From the NCBI RefSeq assembly GCF_014193845.1, contig NZ_JACHZX010000007.1, positions 1 through 64,000 on the forward strand: 64,000 nt of DNA. The letters run 5' to 3'. Each line of letters opens with the position of its first letter. The stretch's first letter is position 1. Shown here piece after piece: positions 9,801 through 17,712 of the stretch. A model generated the notes under the pieces. The model did no database searches. It saw only the letters and a program-made list of their open reading frames with translations, and was not told the DNA's origin. A program made the translations under genes and the position numbers. Source of the DNA: Sphingomonas sp. BK345. GTDB taxonomy: Bacteria; Pseudomonadota; Alphaproteobacteria; Sphingomonadales; Sphingomonadaceae.

Positions 9801-12367
9801 AGCGTGCCGCCGTACATCCGAACAGCAGTGCCGCTGCCCGCGATCACGCCGCCGGTACGGTTGACGATCGTGTCGGTAGAGCCGCCCGCGATCACCGCGG
9901 CGGTCGCGCTGCTGACGAGCCGGCCGCTGTTGTCGATGGTCGTGCCGCTATACTGACCGCGAACAGCCGCGCCGGCGACCTCGATCGTGCCGGTGTTGAC
10001 GAGGTCGAGCCGACTGTAGCTGCCGATGATGCCGTCTGAGGCCGAGCCGCCCTCGACCTGGCGGATCGCGCCGGTGTTGACGATGCGCCCTGCGCTCGCG
10101 GCGCTGACCGCGCCGCCGAGCAGGATCGTGCCGGCGTTGGTGTAAGTGTCGCGCTCGCCCAGGCTCACCGCGGTGGCGGGATAGAAAGTGGCGCCCGGCG
10201 CGCGCACCAGCGTCAGCGTACCACGGCTGGTGACCGCCACCGCGCCCGACGTGGCCGGCTGCTCCCCCGGCGCATAACTGACGAAGCCCGATCCGATCGC
10301 GGGCGAGATGTCCGCGACGATGTCGCCGCTGACGTCGACGCTGCCGTTACCCGCGAACAGGAGCGGCGCGCTGGCACCGGTCAGCGTCAGCGCCGCACCG
10401 TCGAACAGGTCATAAACGATCGAGGCGAAGCCGGCCGGGGCCGCGGCCTCGGCGGCGCGCGTTTCGCGGACGCGATAATGCAGCGCGCTGTTGGTGGCGT
10501 CGACCGTACCATTGATCCCGGCAAAGGTGCCCGTGCCGCTGCCCGCGAGCTCCACCACCAGCGTGTCGCCGCTGCCCAGCGTTAGATTGCCGTTGAGAAC
10601 GCCGCCCGCCGCGGCGAAGTAGCGGTTGCCGTTGTAGCTGTCGCGGCGCGTGTCGCCGCTGAGCGCGACATCGCCGTCGATTGTCCCGGCGTTGATCACG
10701 GTGGCGTAATAAGGCGACCTGCCGCCGCTGGCGCCGATCGCGAGCGTGCCGCCGCTGATCCGTCCGCCCGCCCGATTGTCGATCGTGACAGCGCCATCGA
10801 GCTCCACCGCCGTTCCGGGCGAGCTGAGCACGCCGGTGTTGACGAAGTCCCGCCCGAGCCGAATCGCCGCGGCCGCCCCGGCGATCGTGCCGCTGTTGCT
10901 CGCCGGCCGACCCGATCCGTCGAGGACCGCGCCGATCCCGCCGTAGGAGTTGATCGTCCCGCGGTTGGCGAAGGCCATGCCAAAGCCCGAGACGCCGGTA
11001 CCGCCCGCGGTGATCGTGCCGTTGTTGACGAAGTCGATCCCCGCGGCGGTGACCCCCGATCCGACCGCGGTGATCGTGCCGTTGTTGGTGAAGGTCGCCG
11101 CGTTGTTGTCGATCCGCACACCGTCGCCGGCGGCGTCGATCAGACCCCGATTGTCAAGCACGCGCGCGTTGGTCCACACCGCGGTGCCGCCACTGACGGT
11201 GGTCCGCAGGGTGCCGGCGTTGACGAAGACGGGCGGCTCGGAGAAGCCCACCCCGGTCACGACCTGCACCCCCCCGGTCAGCGCCACCTGGTTCACGATC
11301 GTGCCGGGGCCGCCGATCTGGATCGGGCCCGTGAAACCGTCACCCAGCGTGACGGTGACGCCGGACGCGGCGACCAGCCCGGTCTGCTCGAAGTTGGTCG
11401 GCAGCGGCACTGCGCCGAGCGTGACGTCGGCGTCGATGCCGAGGCGCAGCGTGTCGACACCCTCGCCGCCGTCGATCGCGCCGGTCACCCCGGTGATCAC
11501 CTGGCCATCGACGTACTTCGCCACCAACGTGTCGTTGCCGCGGCCGAAGGTGAGATCGCCGCGGATCGTGCCGGCGGATGAGTCGACCGTGGCGTCGTAA
11601 CCGTTCCCCGACTGCGCGAGCACCGCCCCCTCGATCGTGCCGCGGTTGGTGAGCGTATTCAGGAACGAGTCGATCGCGACCCCGCCGGCATCCCTGATCA
11701 ACCCGTCGTTGACGATACCGCGGACCAGACCCGAGATGCCGTCGATCACGCCCGTGGCGGTGTTGGTGATGAGCGGGTATGGACCGGATCCGATCGCGCT
11801 GTCGATCAGGATCGCCGGGCCGGCGGTACCCCGCATCGTGCCGGCATTGGTGAGATCGGCGGTCACGTTCGCATCGAAATTCCAGAAGTCGCGGCTGAGC
11901 ACGAGCGCGTGCGCACCCGTGACGAGCGCGCCCTGCGCCACGCTGATCGTCGCGGTCGCGGTCGGCCTCACCAAATAGACGTGACCTGGCTCGCAGAATC
12001 CCGGAGCTACCGTGTAGCCGGCGCAACCCGCGCTGTAATACGCGGCCGCGTTGACGCGGATGCCGGCCACCGCGCCGCCGTCGACGATGCCCGCGATCGC
12101 GACGCGGACGTCGCTCGCGCCGACGTCGATCGCCGCGGCCTGGCCGGCGCGGACGATCGCGTCGGCGGCGACGTCGACAATCGTGCCGCGCGTCTGGACG
12201 AACAGGCCGTCAGGGTCGGTACCGACGCAGCTGGTCGTCGCGTCGGCCACGGTCGGGTCCGGGCTACACTGCGCTGCCGCCGGGCTGCTGGCCGCGCCGA
12301 TCGCCACGATGCTCGCGCCGAGCGCGAGCGTCCACCGGCGCACGCGCACCGAACCCTGCTTGTTCAA
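6797..12367 (-). CDS. Giant autotransporter adhesin (type Va) with beta-helix passenger
   Basis: 1856 residues. Residues 1-33 form a Sec signal peptide (basic start, hydrophobic core, AAA-Q cleavage). The passenger (about 35-1560) consists of many imperfect repeats of the form N-x-G-T-I-x-G (TNAGTMRGT, VNTGTIEVAG, TNAGTITGDV), interleaved with Asp/Gly-rich segments such as RFGSGDDQFVSYGDD, as in right-handed beta-helix adhesins. A short linker with the PATS-like sequence FEITPSVYDRLVVNGAVSI precedes the C-terminal autotransporter beta-barrel (about 1590-1856). The barrel ends GVRLRF with a terminal Phe, the usual BAM signal. It probably displays an adhesin or biofilm protein. The gene is isolated and has its own 272-bp upstream region. 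Confidence 0.88.
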   Translation of the reverse strand: MNKQGSVRVRRWTLALGASIVAIGAASSPAAAQCSPDPTVADATTSCVGTDPDGLFVQTRGTIVDVAADAIVRAGQAAAIDVGASDVRVAIAGIVDGGAVAGIRVNAAAYYSAGCAGYTVAPGFCEPGHVYLVRPTATATISVAQGALVTGAHALVLSRDFWNFDANVTADLTNAGTMRGTAGPAILIDSAIGSGPYPLITNTATGVIDGISGLVRGIVNDGLIRDAGGVAIDSFLNTLTNRGTIEGAVLAQSGNGYDATVDSSAGTIRGDLTFGRGNDTLVAKYVDGQVITGVTGAIDGGEGVDTLRLGIDADVTLGAVPLPTNFEQTGLVAASGVTVTLGDGFTGPIQIGGPGTIVNQVALTGGVQVVTGVGFSEPPVFVNAGTLRTTVSGGTAVWTNARVLDNRGLIDAAGDGVRIDNNAATFTNNGTITAVGSGVTAAGIDFVNNGTITAGGTGVSGFGMAFANRGTINSYGGIGAVLDGSGRPASNSGTIAGAAAAIRLGRDFVNTGVLSSPGTAVELDGAVTIDNRAGGRISGGTLAIGASGGRSPYYATVINAGTIDGDVALSGDTRRDSYNGNRYFAAAGGVLNGNLTLGSGDTLVVELAGSGTGTFAGINGTVDATNSALHYRVRETRAAEAAAPAGFASIVYDLFDGAALTLTGASAPLLFAGNGSVDVSGDIVADISPAIGSGFVSYAPGEQPATSGAVAVTSRGTLTLVRAPGATFYPATAVSLGERDTYTNAGTILLGGAVSAASAGRIVNTGAIRQVEGGSASDGIIGSYSRLDLVNTGTIEVAGAAVRGQYSGTTIDNSGRLVSSATAAVIAGGSTDTIVNRTGGVIAGSGTAVRMYGGTLTNAGTITGDVLLGFNDYGSSYAPATYVAQGGTIAGDLRFGSGDDQFVSYGDDTGVSGTIDGGDGYDTVVHARDTSATVTLGAPLLADFERESARATGEGTVLTLRADAPLTTDLLLTGDATIVNTATLTGTISAVSTQLLPDADMSALASLVNRGDVTGSIVGTVRDFTNEGSITAAPGGQQSALYLSAGAALTARNTGTIRGATALDRTDFSFGVTDPRALTLAFTNSGTMSAADATLRVTASSYLARDAALSLDNQGLIEATGAAGSAVRLGVLSLSGNPAARSVTVTNGGTIRANGGSDTVNVGDPYLAIPATALSLYGNADAALTVTNDARGVIESTGGQSTAITADGGVLTLVNAGTIRGGAGATIASGDSLGQSYYLPGAIQGSDGGNTIVNIGTIIGSIDLGTGADRIESTGRLIGDIFLDDGDDRVTLAGSFGGAIDGGAGTDTVTVTGGTAATPIAFTRLTDVEQLSVTGGYATIAGAAALRQLDVSGGRLVGLAGSTISAPLITVARGATFGSAGTVDANLAIAGTLSPGASPGTMTVNGNVALAGGATALFEITPSVYDRLVVNGAVSIASGATLQLVSDTPLRAGTSYQLITATGGVNGAFTTVQLPGSQPGVVVQDAGSLRLLAQFAQPTSLAPQAANSVAYVNAALAAAPRDAALLAAVPALLDAAGATDARAFARLTPEAYASATQLGVDQALSLAQVARGGAFATDRAEAGAFTFAQTVGQWHRLAGDAASGSSAARAQSYGFLGGLGYGDRGWMVGAFAGYLNGRQQIGALGARTRADGVVAGVHARYTAPAGWGFSGSLLYDGGEARTDRALPGTVAASARYGLHSWVGDASLHHTLAVGGDWTLRPRVGVTYVRTTRDGLSEDGASPFALQVARERHVAGFVDAGLTLARDDASDARFRPHVALGLRHQVEGRRVGALAGFTGGPLGLDAVGASRASVVGTAAAGIDYRLSAAVNLFSAATAQTGRDDHQESITTGVRLRF

Positions 12368-12639
12368 GTTAGTTAACCCCCGGATAACACGCGATTCCCC
12401 AATCGCAGGTCAGCGTGCTAGTCGGTTCCGGGCCGTTCCGTCGAGTGAATTTTTCGACCCAGATTGACCCAAGCGCCCATCAGGAGCGCCGGCAGCGATG
12501 ACAACGGCTTCCTTCGTGGGTCTAGCAAGAAGGTCCGCGATCCGCATCGGCGATCGCGTCGGACGATCGGGTCTGAACGCGCGATCGGAAGCCTGGCGTG
12601 CGAACCTGCCGAGCGGCCGCGACCGCGCGTCGTCCCAGG

Positions 12640-13968
12640 TTACGCCACCTGCTCGATGAACGGCAGCGTGACTTCCCAATCGAGCGCACCCGTCACGACG
12701 GCCCTGATCTCCACCCCGCTGACCGGGGTGGCGAGCTGAATGCGCCGGACGAGCAACTTGCCATCGACGAACTGATCCGCGGGAAGCGCCTCTTTCCAGT
12801 GCGTGGTCGTACCCCGGTCGCTCACAACATCGATCTCGATCGACGCGCCCGACGTGGCGCTCCCGGCCTTGCAACGGCCGGAGAAATTGAACTCGTACGT
12901 TCCCGCGTTCAGATCGATATAGGGCCCGTAGAGCAGCGCGCCCTCGCGTCCGTCAGTCTGGCGGAACCCGCGCTGGCCCAGCACATCGCTGCGGTGACCG
13001 GCGAGGCTGTGGAAGCGGCTCTCGGGCAGATTGAAGCCATTCGGACGTACCGGACTGAGGCCGATCGCCGTCGCCTGCTGGGCGATCTCGGCCCGTCTGC
13101 CATCGTCCATCGTCGCCACGGCGATCTCTCCACCGAGCACGCCGCCCGAGAAGAAGGCCAGGGTCATGCCGCAGCGCGCGAAGCAATCGCGGATGAAGTC
13201 GTGCGACCAGCCGGACTCGAACCATCCGAGCGAGCGCGCCACGAAGAGCGATTCCTCATCGAGGCGGAGACCCCAGTTGCGCCACCAGATCGCCTGCACC
13301 GGCTCGCCGGCGAAGGCGATGACCCCGCCCGCCTTGAGCTTCTTCTTCAGTGTCGCGATCAGCTCCCACGGTTTCAGGCAGTGGTGCAGCGACTGGAAGA
13401 AGAAGGCGGCGTCGTAGTGATCGTCTTCCAGTACATCGACGTCGTCATAGTTCATCTCGCTACGAACGAGGTCGAGGTTGCGGATCGCCGCGCGCTCCCG
13501 GCTGACCGCGCCGAGACCAGGATCGATGTCGATGGCGTGAACTTTGCAATCGGAGAAAGCGAACAGCTCGGAACTGAGACCATGGCCGGCCCCCATATCG
13601 AGGACCCGCGGCTGTCGCGGCAGCGCACAGAGCGAGAGCATCGTGGCGAGGGCGCGGACATGCTCGCTCGTCGCGCGCGCATCGTTCAGCCCGAGCGGGT
13701 TGGCGCTCGCGAGGAGCGCGTCCCTGTCGATCGGATGAAGCTCGCCCTCATGCTGGTTCAGCTCTCGCCCGGCGATCTCACGATACAAGGCCAGCTGCTG
13801 CTCGAAATACTCCGCCGAGTAGGGCGACAATGACTGATCGACCTTTGTGTCGAATGTCAGGTCGATCGGGAGAAATCGGCTGGCGACATCGGGGTGGCGT
13901 AACTCACCATTCCTCGCATTCACCGCCTCAACGAATTGGTCGAGTTGAGAGACGTGGAGCTCGGCCAT
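12640..13968 (-). CDS. SAM-dependent methyltransferase with C-terminal beta-sandwich-like domain
   Basis: 442 residues. Residues about 122-130 (VLDMGAGHG) are motif I of class I methyltransferases. They are followed by an acidic strand end (VHAIDIDPG) and a motif IV-like stretch (YDAAFFFQSLHHCLKPWE), ending with LKAGGVIAFAGEP, typical of small-molecule or sugar methyltransferases. The last 110 residues (GPYIDLNAGTYEFNFSG onward) look like an all-beta carbohydrate-binding-type domain. The substrate is unknown. Location near surface-polysaccharide genes suggests a sugar or glycan methyltransferase, but the gene is not in an operon with them. Confidence 0.75.
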   Translation of the reverse strand: MAELHVSQLDQFVEAVNARNGELRHPDVASRFLPIDLTFDTKVDQSLSPYSAEYFEQQLALYREIAGRELNQHEGELHPIDRDALLASANPLGLNDARATSEHVRALATMLSLCALPRQPRVLDMGAGHGLSSELFAFSDCKVHAIDIDPGLGAVSRERAAIRNLDLVRSEMNYDDVDVLEDDHYDAAFFFQSLHHCLKPWELIATLKKKLKAGGVIAFAGEPVQAIWWRNWGLRLDEESLFVARSLGWFESGWSHDFIRDCFARCGMTLAFFSGGVLGGEIAVATMDDGRRAEIAQQATAIGLSPVRPNGFNLPESRFHSLAGHRSDVLGQRGFRQTDGREGALLYGPYIDLNAGTYEFNFSGRCKAGSATSGASIEIDVVSDRGTTTHWKEALPADQFVDGKLLVRRIQLATPVSGVEIRAVVTGALDWEVTLPFIEQVA

Positions 13969-14275
13969 GGTTCATTCCTACTCGATCGCGGGCTGCGAAG
14001 ATGGCCTGCGGGACAGGTCGCCCGTTACCAACGTGGGACGCAGATTGGCAATCGCTCTCCTGCTGTCGCTGGCAATTCGACGGCGGGTGCAGATCGCTCG
14101 CGTGCGCCTCCCCTCGGCCGACGCGAGCCCGTGCGCGCCGTCGCGCTGTGCCGCCTGCTGTTCGCAGACCGTTTCGGCGGCGTCGAGCGGCGGAACGGAG
14201 CATCGCGCTCGCGGCGACGCTCGCGGTCCTGGCCGGGCACGGTCGCGTCTGGCTGGCTGCGTGCTGCGCCGGCGC
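13969..14275. other. Intergenic region without a convincing gene
   Basis: About 307 bases between the methyltransferase start and the metalloprotease stop. Open frames here are Arg/Ser-rich and look like chance frames of high-GC DNA. The part next to 13969 must hold the methyltransferase promoter. No repeat or RNA gene was recognised. Confidence 0.5.
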
Positions 14276-16693
14276 TCACCCGATCGGCATGCCCGGCGGG
14301 ACCGCGGGCGGCCGCGACGCCGGCGCGAGCGCGCGGTCGAGCGCGTCCTTGTCGCCGAGCAGCCGCGCCACGCCCTGCGCCCAGGTGTCGCGCCGGTCGT
14401 GCGCGAGCCGCTCGCGCGTCGCCACCAGCGCGGCCTCGAGCCGTAGCGCCACGTCCGCGCCGGTCGCGGTCGCGCGCGCCGCCGCGGCGATCGCCAGCAA
14501 TGTGCGTAGCGCGATCCGCTGCGCCACGGCGTCGTCGTGGCGCGCCACCACGTCGCGGTCGAGCCGGTCGAGCAATGTCTCGACGCCGGGCAGCGCCGGG
14601 TCGGCGGCGTGCTGGAGGTGGAGCCGGGTGAGCCGCGACGGCGCCAGCAGCGTCTCGAGCGTGACCTGCGCCGCCACGTCGGTCGCGACCAGGGGATCGA
14701 ACACCGCGCCGCCCGCGGTGTCGAGCACCTCGCTGTCATATTGCGGGTCGGCGCTGCCGTTGACCCCCGCCGACAAGGTCAGCGCCAGCGCGGGCGGCAC
14801 GGTGAGCGCGGCGGGGCTGAGCGTCGCCATCAGCGCGTCGAGCGCTTCTCCCTGCTCCGCCGCGGTCGCGCGGGTCGGGGGCGGGGCGCTGTCGCCCGCG
14901 GTGGCGTAGCTGTAATGGACCCCCCCGAGCGTCTTGCCGATCGCGGCCACGGCGTAGCGGTGGAACAGCCACAGCGGCACGAAGCTGCGGCGCAGGTCGG
15001 CGAGCGGCGCGCCGGGGTGGAGCACGCCCGGGCCGAAGCGCGCCAGCGCGACGCGGCGCACCGCCATCACGTGCGCGAGGTCGGCGGGCGAGTCGGTGCC
15101 CTCGGTCCACATGCTGTCGCCCGGCACCGCCAGGCTCGAGTCACGCCCGTCGATGTCGGTGAGGTAGCGCATCCCCGCGCGCTGCGCGGCGTCGGCCTTG
15201 GCCATGGCGGCGACGTCGGGATCGGTGCCGGGGACGGGCTGGCCGTAGAGCCAGTCGACGGTGAACTTGTCCCACGCGCCGATGCCGCTGGCGTAGGCGT
15301 CGGAGAGGTCGATCGCGTCGCCGTCGAGCGCGATCTTGGCGAAGGGATAGTCCATCACCGAGGCGCGCTCCTGCGTGCTCGCCGCGAAATTGTGCGCGAA
15401 GCCGAGCGCGTGGCCGACCTCGTGCGCGCCGAGCTGGCGGATCCGCGCCAGCGCGACGCGGACCGGATCGTTGGCGGTGCCCTTGTTCTCCTCGGCGGTG
15501 CCGACCAGTCCCTCGAAGATCCAGATGTCCTGGCGCAGCCGCAGCCCCTCGAGCACGACATTGCCCTTGATGATCTCGCCCGTGCGCGGGTCGGTGACGC
15601 CGCCGCCATAGGACCAGCTGCGCGTCTGCCGCTCGTTCCAGTTGACCATGTTGTAGCGCACGTCCTGCGGGTCGGCGTCGGCGGGCAGCACGCGCACCTG
15701 GAAGGCGTCGACATAGCCGGCCGCGTCGAACGCCTGGTTCCACCACGCCACGCCCTCGGCCAGCGCGGTGCGGATCGGCTCGGGCGCCTTGTTGTCGATG
15801 TAGAAGACGATCGGCTTTCGCACGCGCGAGCGCGCCGCGCCGGGGTCAAGCTTGTCGAGCCGGAAGTGGTTGGCATATTGCTGCAGCACTGGCGCGCCCA
15901 GCGGCGTATTGAACTCGTACACCGGCGTCGCGAAGGTGCCCGAGCGGATGTCGAAGCGGCGCGGCACGAAGCCCGGTGCGGGCAGCCGCACCAGCGAGTG
16001 GTGGACGGTGAAGCTCACCTGCCGCCCGTCGGGGGCGATCGTGTCGACCTCCTGGCCCGGCGTGTCCGAGGCGTAGGTCTGTACCGCCTCCATCTCGATA
16101 TTGTCGGGGAAGGCCTTGACCGAGCCGGGGTCGACCGCGCTGAGCGAGTCGACCAATTTGAAGCCCTTGGCCGCGGCGTTGAGCTTGTCGGCCAGCCGCA
16201 TCGTGTCGCGTAGCAGCAGCGGGGCGAGGTCGACCGTCACGGCGCCGCCGGGCGCGGTCGCGGCGACGTCGAGCATCGCGACCGTGCTGAACGGGAAGTC
16301 CGCGCTCGCGCCGCGCCGCTCGAGCGCGTCGCCCGAGGAGCGGTAGCGCGGGTTCTCGAACACCACCGCCACCTTCCTGCCGAGCCGGCGGAAGGCGAGC
16401 AGCTGGGTGTCGCCGACCATGCCGTGATCGATCCGGATCGGCGCCGAGCCCAACCCGGTCTTGAGCGCGGTGGCGTAGAGGAAGCGCCCCGAGACGCCGT
16501 CGGCGTCAGGGGCGGGGAGGGTGACGAGCAGCTTGCCGCTCTCGCGCTCGACCGTGACCGGGAGCAGCGTGGCGGTGGTGGCTGGCACCGCCGCGGCGGG
16601 GGCGCGCTGCGCGAACACGGCGGGGGCGGCGACGCTCCCCGCGAGCAGGAGCGACGCGCCGAGCGCGCGGCAGAGACGGTCGGTGCTGGTCAT
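14276..16693 (-). CDS. Exported zinc-dependent metalloprotease (DUF5117/DUF4953 type)
   Basis: 805 residues from the ATG at 16693, which begins a clear signal peptide (ALGASLLLAGSVAAPAVFAQ). The start at 16774 would put an Arg-rich extension before it. Around residue 423 lies HEVGHALGFAH, the HExxHxxGxxH zinc site of metzincins, with the downstream ASVMDYPFA resembling a Met-turn. The upstream domain, with strings such as FENPRYRSSG and PIVFYIDNKAPEPIR, matches the DUF5117 architecture common in Sphingomonas and Bacteroidetes. The protein probably acts in the periplasm or outside the cell. It is followed on the same strand by nothing close and preceded by a repeat-rich gap. Confidence 0.85.
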   Translation of the reverse strand: MTSTDRLCRALGASLLLAGSVAAPAVFAQRAPAAAVPATTATLLPVTVERESGKLLVTLPAPDADGVSGRFLYATALKTGLGSAPIRIDHGMVGDTQLLAFRRLGRKVAVVFENPRYRSSGDALERRGASADFPFSTVAMLDVAATAPGGAVTVDLAPLLLRDTMRLADKLNAAAKGFKLVDSLSAVDPGSVKAFPDNIEMEAVQTYASDTPGQEVDTIAPDGRQVSFTVHHSLVRLPAPGFVPRRFDIRSGTFATPVYEFNTPLGAPVLQQYANHFRLDKLDPGAARSRVRKPIVFYIDNKAPEPIRTALAEGVAWWNQAFDAAGYVDAFQVRVLPADADPQDVRYNMVNWNERQTRSWSYGGGVTDPRTGEIIKGNVVLEGLRLRQDIWIFEGLVGTAEENKGTANDPVRVALARIRQLGAHEVGHALGFAHNFAASTQERASVMDYPFAKIALDGDAIDLSDAYASGIGAWDKFTVDWLYGQPVPGTDPDVAAMAKADAAQRAGMRYLTDIDGRDSSLAVPGDSMWTEGTDSPADLAHVMAVRRVALARFGPGVLHPGAPLADLRRSFVPLWLFHRYAVAAIGKTLGGVHYSYATAGDSAPPPTRATAAEQGEALDALMATLSPAALTVPPALALTLSAGVNGSADPQYDSEVLDTAGGAVFDPLVATDVAAQVTLETLLAPSRLTRLHLQHAADPALPGVETLLDRLDRDVVARHDDAVAQRIALRTLLAIAAAARATATGADVALRLEAALVATRERLAHDRRDTWAQGVARLLGDKDALDRALAPASRPPAVPPGMPIG

Positions 16694-16859
16694 GCGGCCC
16701 CTTCGTGTTGCGACCTGACCGAGGCTAGCACGCCGGGCGCCGAGTATCCTGCCTCTTCTGCCGGGGGCGGGCACGACACCATGCAGGTCGCGGCATCATG
16801 CAAGAAGAGGCTGGCCGATCCTCCCTCTCCGGTGATCGTCGCGTCATCTCTGCACGTTA

Positions 16860-16940
16860 TCCTGCGCACGCAGGAGCCCAGGGTCACGCACATCGTGAGG
16901 GGTGGTTCTGCGTGACCCTGGTTCCGGCTTTCGCCGGAAC
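16860..16940. repeat. REP-like hairpin cluster
   Basis: Three perfect stems lie in 81 bases. The first is TCCTGCG/CGCAGGA (16860-16866 with 16869-16875). The second is CCAGGGTCACGCA/TGCGTGACCCTGG (16878-16890 with 16909-16921). The third is GTTCCGGC-TTTC-GCCGGAAC (16921-16940). The CCGGCTTTCGCCGG core is the kind of short palindrome scattered between sphingomonad genes. It could act as an RNA terminator for the converging side or be a non-autonomous mobile element. Confidence 0.7.
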
Positions 16941-17016
16941 ACGGGCATGCGCCGACCGTGCCGAGCGGTCGCGCGACGATCCCCCGCGACGTGCGGGGCG
17001 GCGCCGGCCGCTCCCC

Positions 17017-17712
17017 CTACTTGGCCGCCGCGGCATTGCCGGCGACCGCGTCCCCGCCCTCCGCGGCCGGGGTAGGCGCGGGGGTGGCGGCCGGAGCGGG
17101 CGCGGGCGCAGGCGGGGGCGGCGCGACATGCACCTCGACGCGGCGGTTCTTCTGGCGCGCGACGGGATCGTCGCTGCCGTCGGGGTGCGCGTTGGGGACG
17201 AGCGGGGTGGTCTCGCCGAGTGCGATCACGGTCAGGCGCGCCGGGTCGATCCCCTTGGCGGCGAGATAGTCGCGGACCGTCTCGGCGCGGCGGCGCGACG
17301 CGCGCAGGTTGGCGCGATCGTCGCCCCGCGAGTCGCTGTGGCCGCGCAGCGTGAAGGCGCCGCCGGCGCGCGCCGCGGGGCTGGCGACCAGCGCGTCGAG
17401 CGCCGCCTTGGCGTCGTCGGTCAGGAGCTTGCCGGCCTCGTCGAAGCCGACCACGACGTCCTCGGCGCGCACCGCCTCCTCCTCTGGCGCGGGCGCGGTG
17501 ACCTCGGGGCGGAGGATCGATTTGGCGGGCGCGACCGCCTCGGCCTCGTTGCCGGGCACGGCGACATTGTCGGCGTTGTCGGCCGCCTCGGCGACGTCGG
17601 CGGCGTTGCCGCGGTCAGCCGCGGGCGGCGACGAGCAGGCCGCGAGCGCGAGCAGCGTCGCCATCCCGACGGCCTCGATCGCGCCGATCCGCCTGGTCTC
17701 CGTCTCGCTCAT
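17017..17712 (-). CDS. OmpA-family peptidoglycan-binding lipoprotein
   Basis: 231 residues from the ATG at 17712. A short hydrophobic segment ends in the lipobox LLALAAC with the acylated Cys at residue 26. A low-complexity Ala/Asn/Asp/Glu linker follows. Residues about 95-205 form an OmpA C-terminal domain: TLRGHSDSRGDDRANLRASRRRAETVRDYL, then IALGETTPL and RQKNRRVEV, which carry the conserved Asp and Arg that bind diaminopimelate. The tail is Ala/Pro-rich. The start overlaps the antiporter stop by 4 bp (ATGA), so the two are probably coupled. It likely ties the outer membrane to peptidoglycan. Confidence 0.85.
   Translation of the reverse strand: MSETETRRIGAIEAVGMATLLALAACSSPPAADRGNAADVAEAADNADNVAVPGNEAEAVAPAKSILRPEVTAPAPEEEAVRAEDVVVGFDEAGKLLTDDAKAALDALVASPAARAGGAFTLRGHSDSRGDDRANLRASRRRAETVRDYLAAKGIDPARLTVIALGETTPLVPNAHPDGSDDPVARQKNRRVEVHVAPPPPAPAPAPAATPAPTPAAEGGDAVAGNAAAAK

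Noticed and set aside
6731..10039. A long open frame of more than 1000 codons on the plus strand, opposite the autotransporter
   Set aside because: Its product is Arg/Ala/Asp-rich without any motif. It is the antisense of a repeat-rich coding region with strong third-position GC bias.
14537..16213. A 558-codon open frame opposite the metalloprotease
   Set aside because: Shadow of the protease gene; no domain and no ribosome site.
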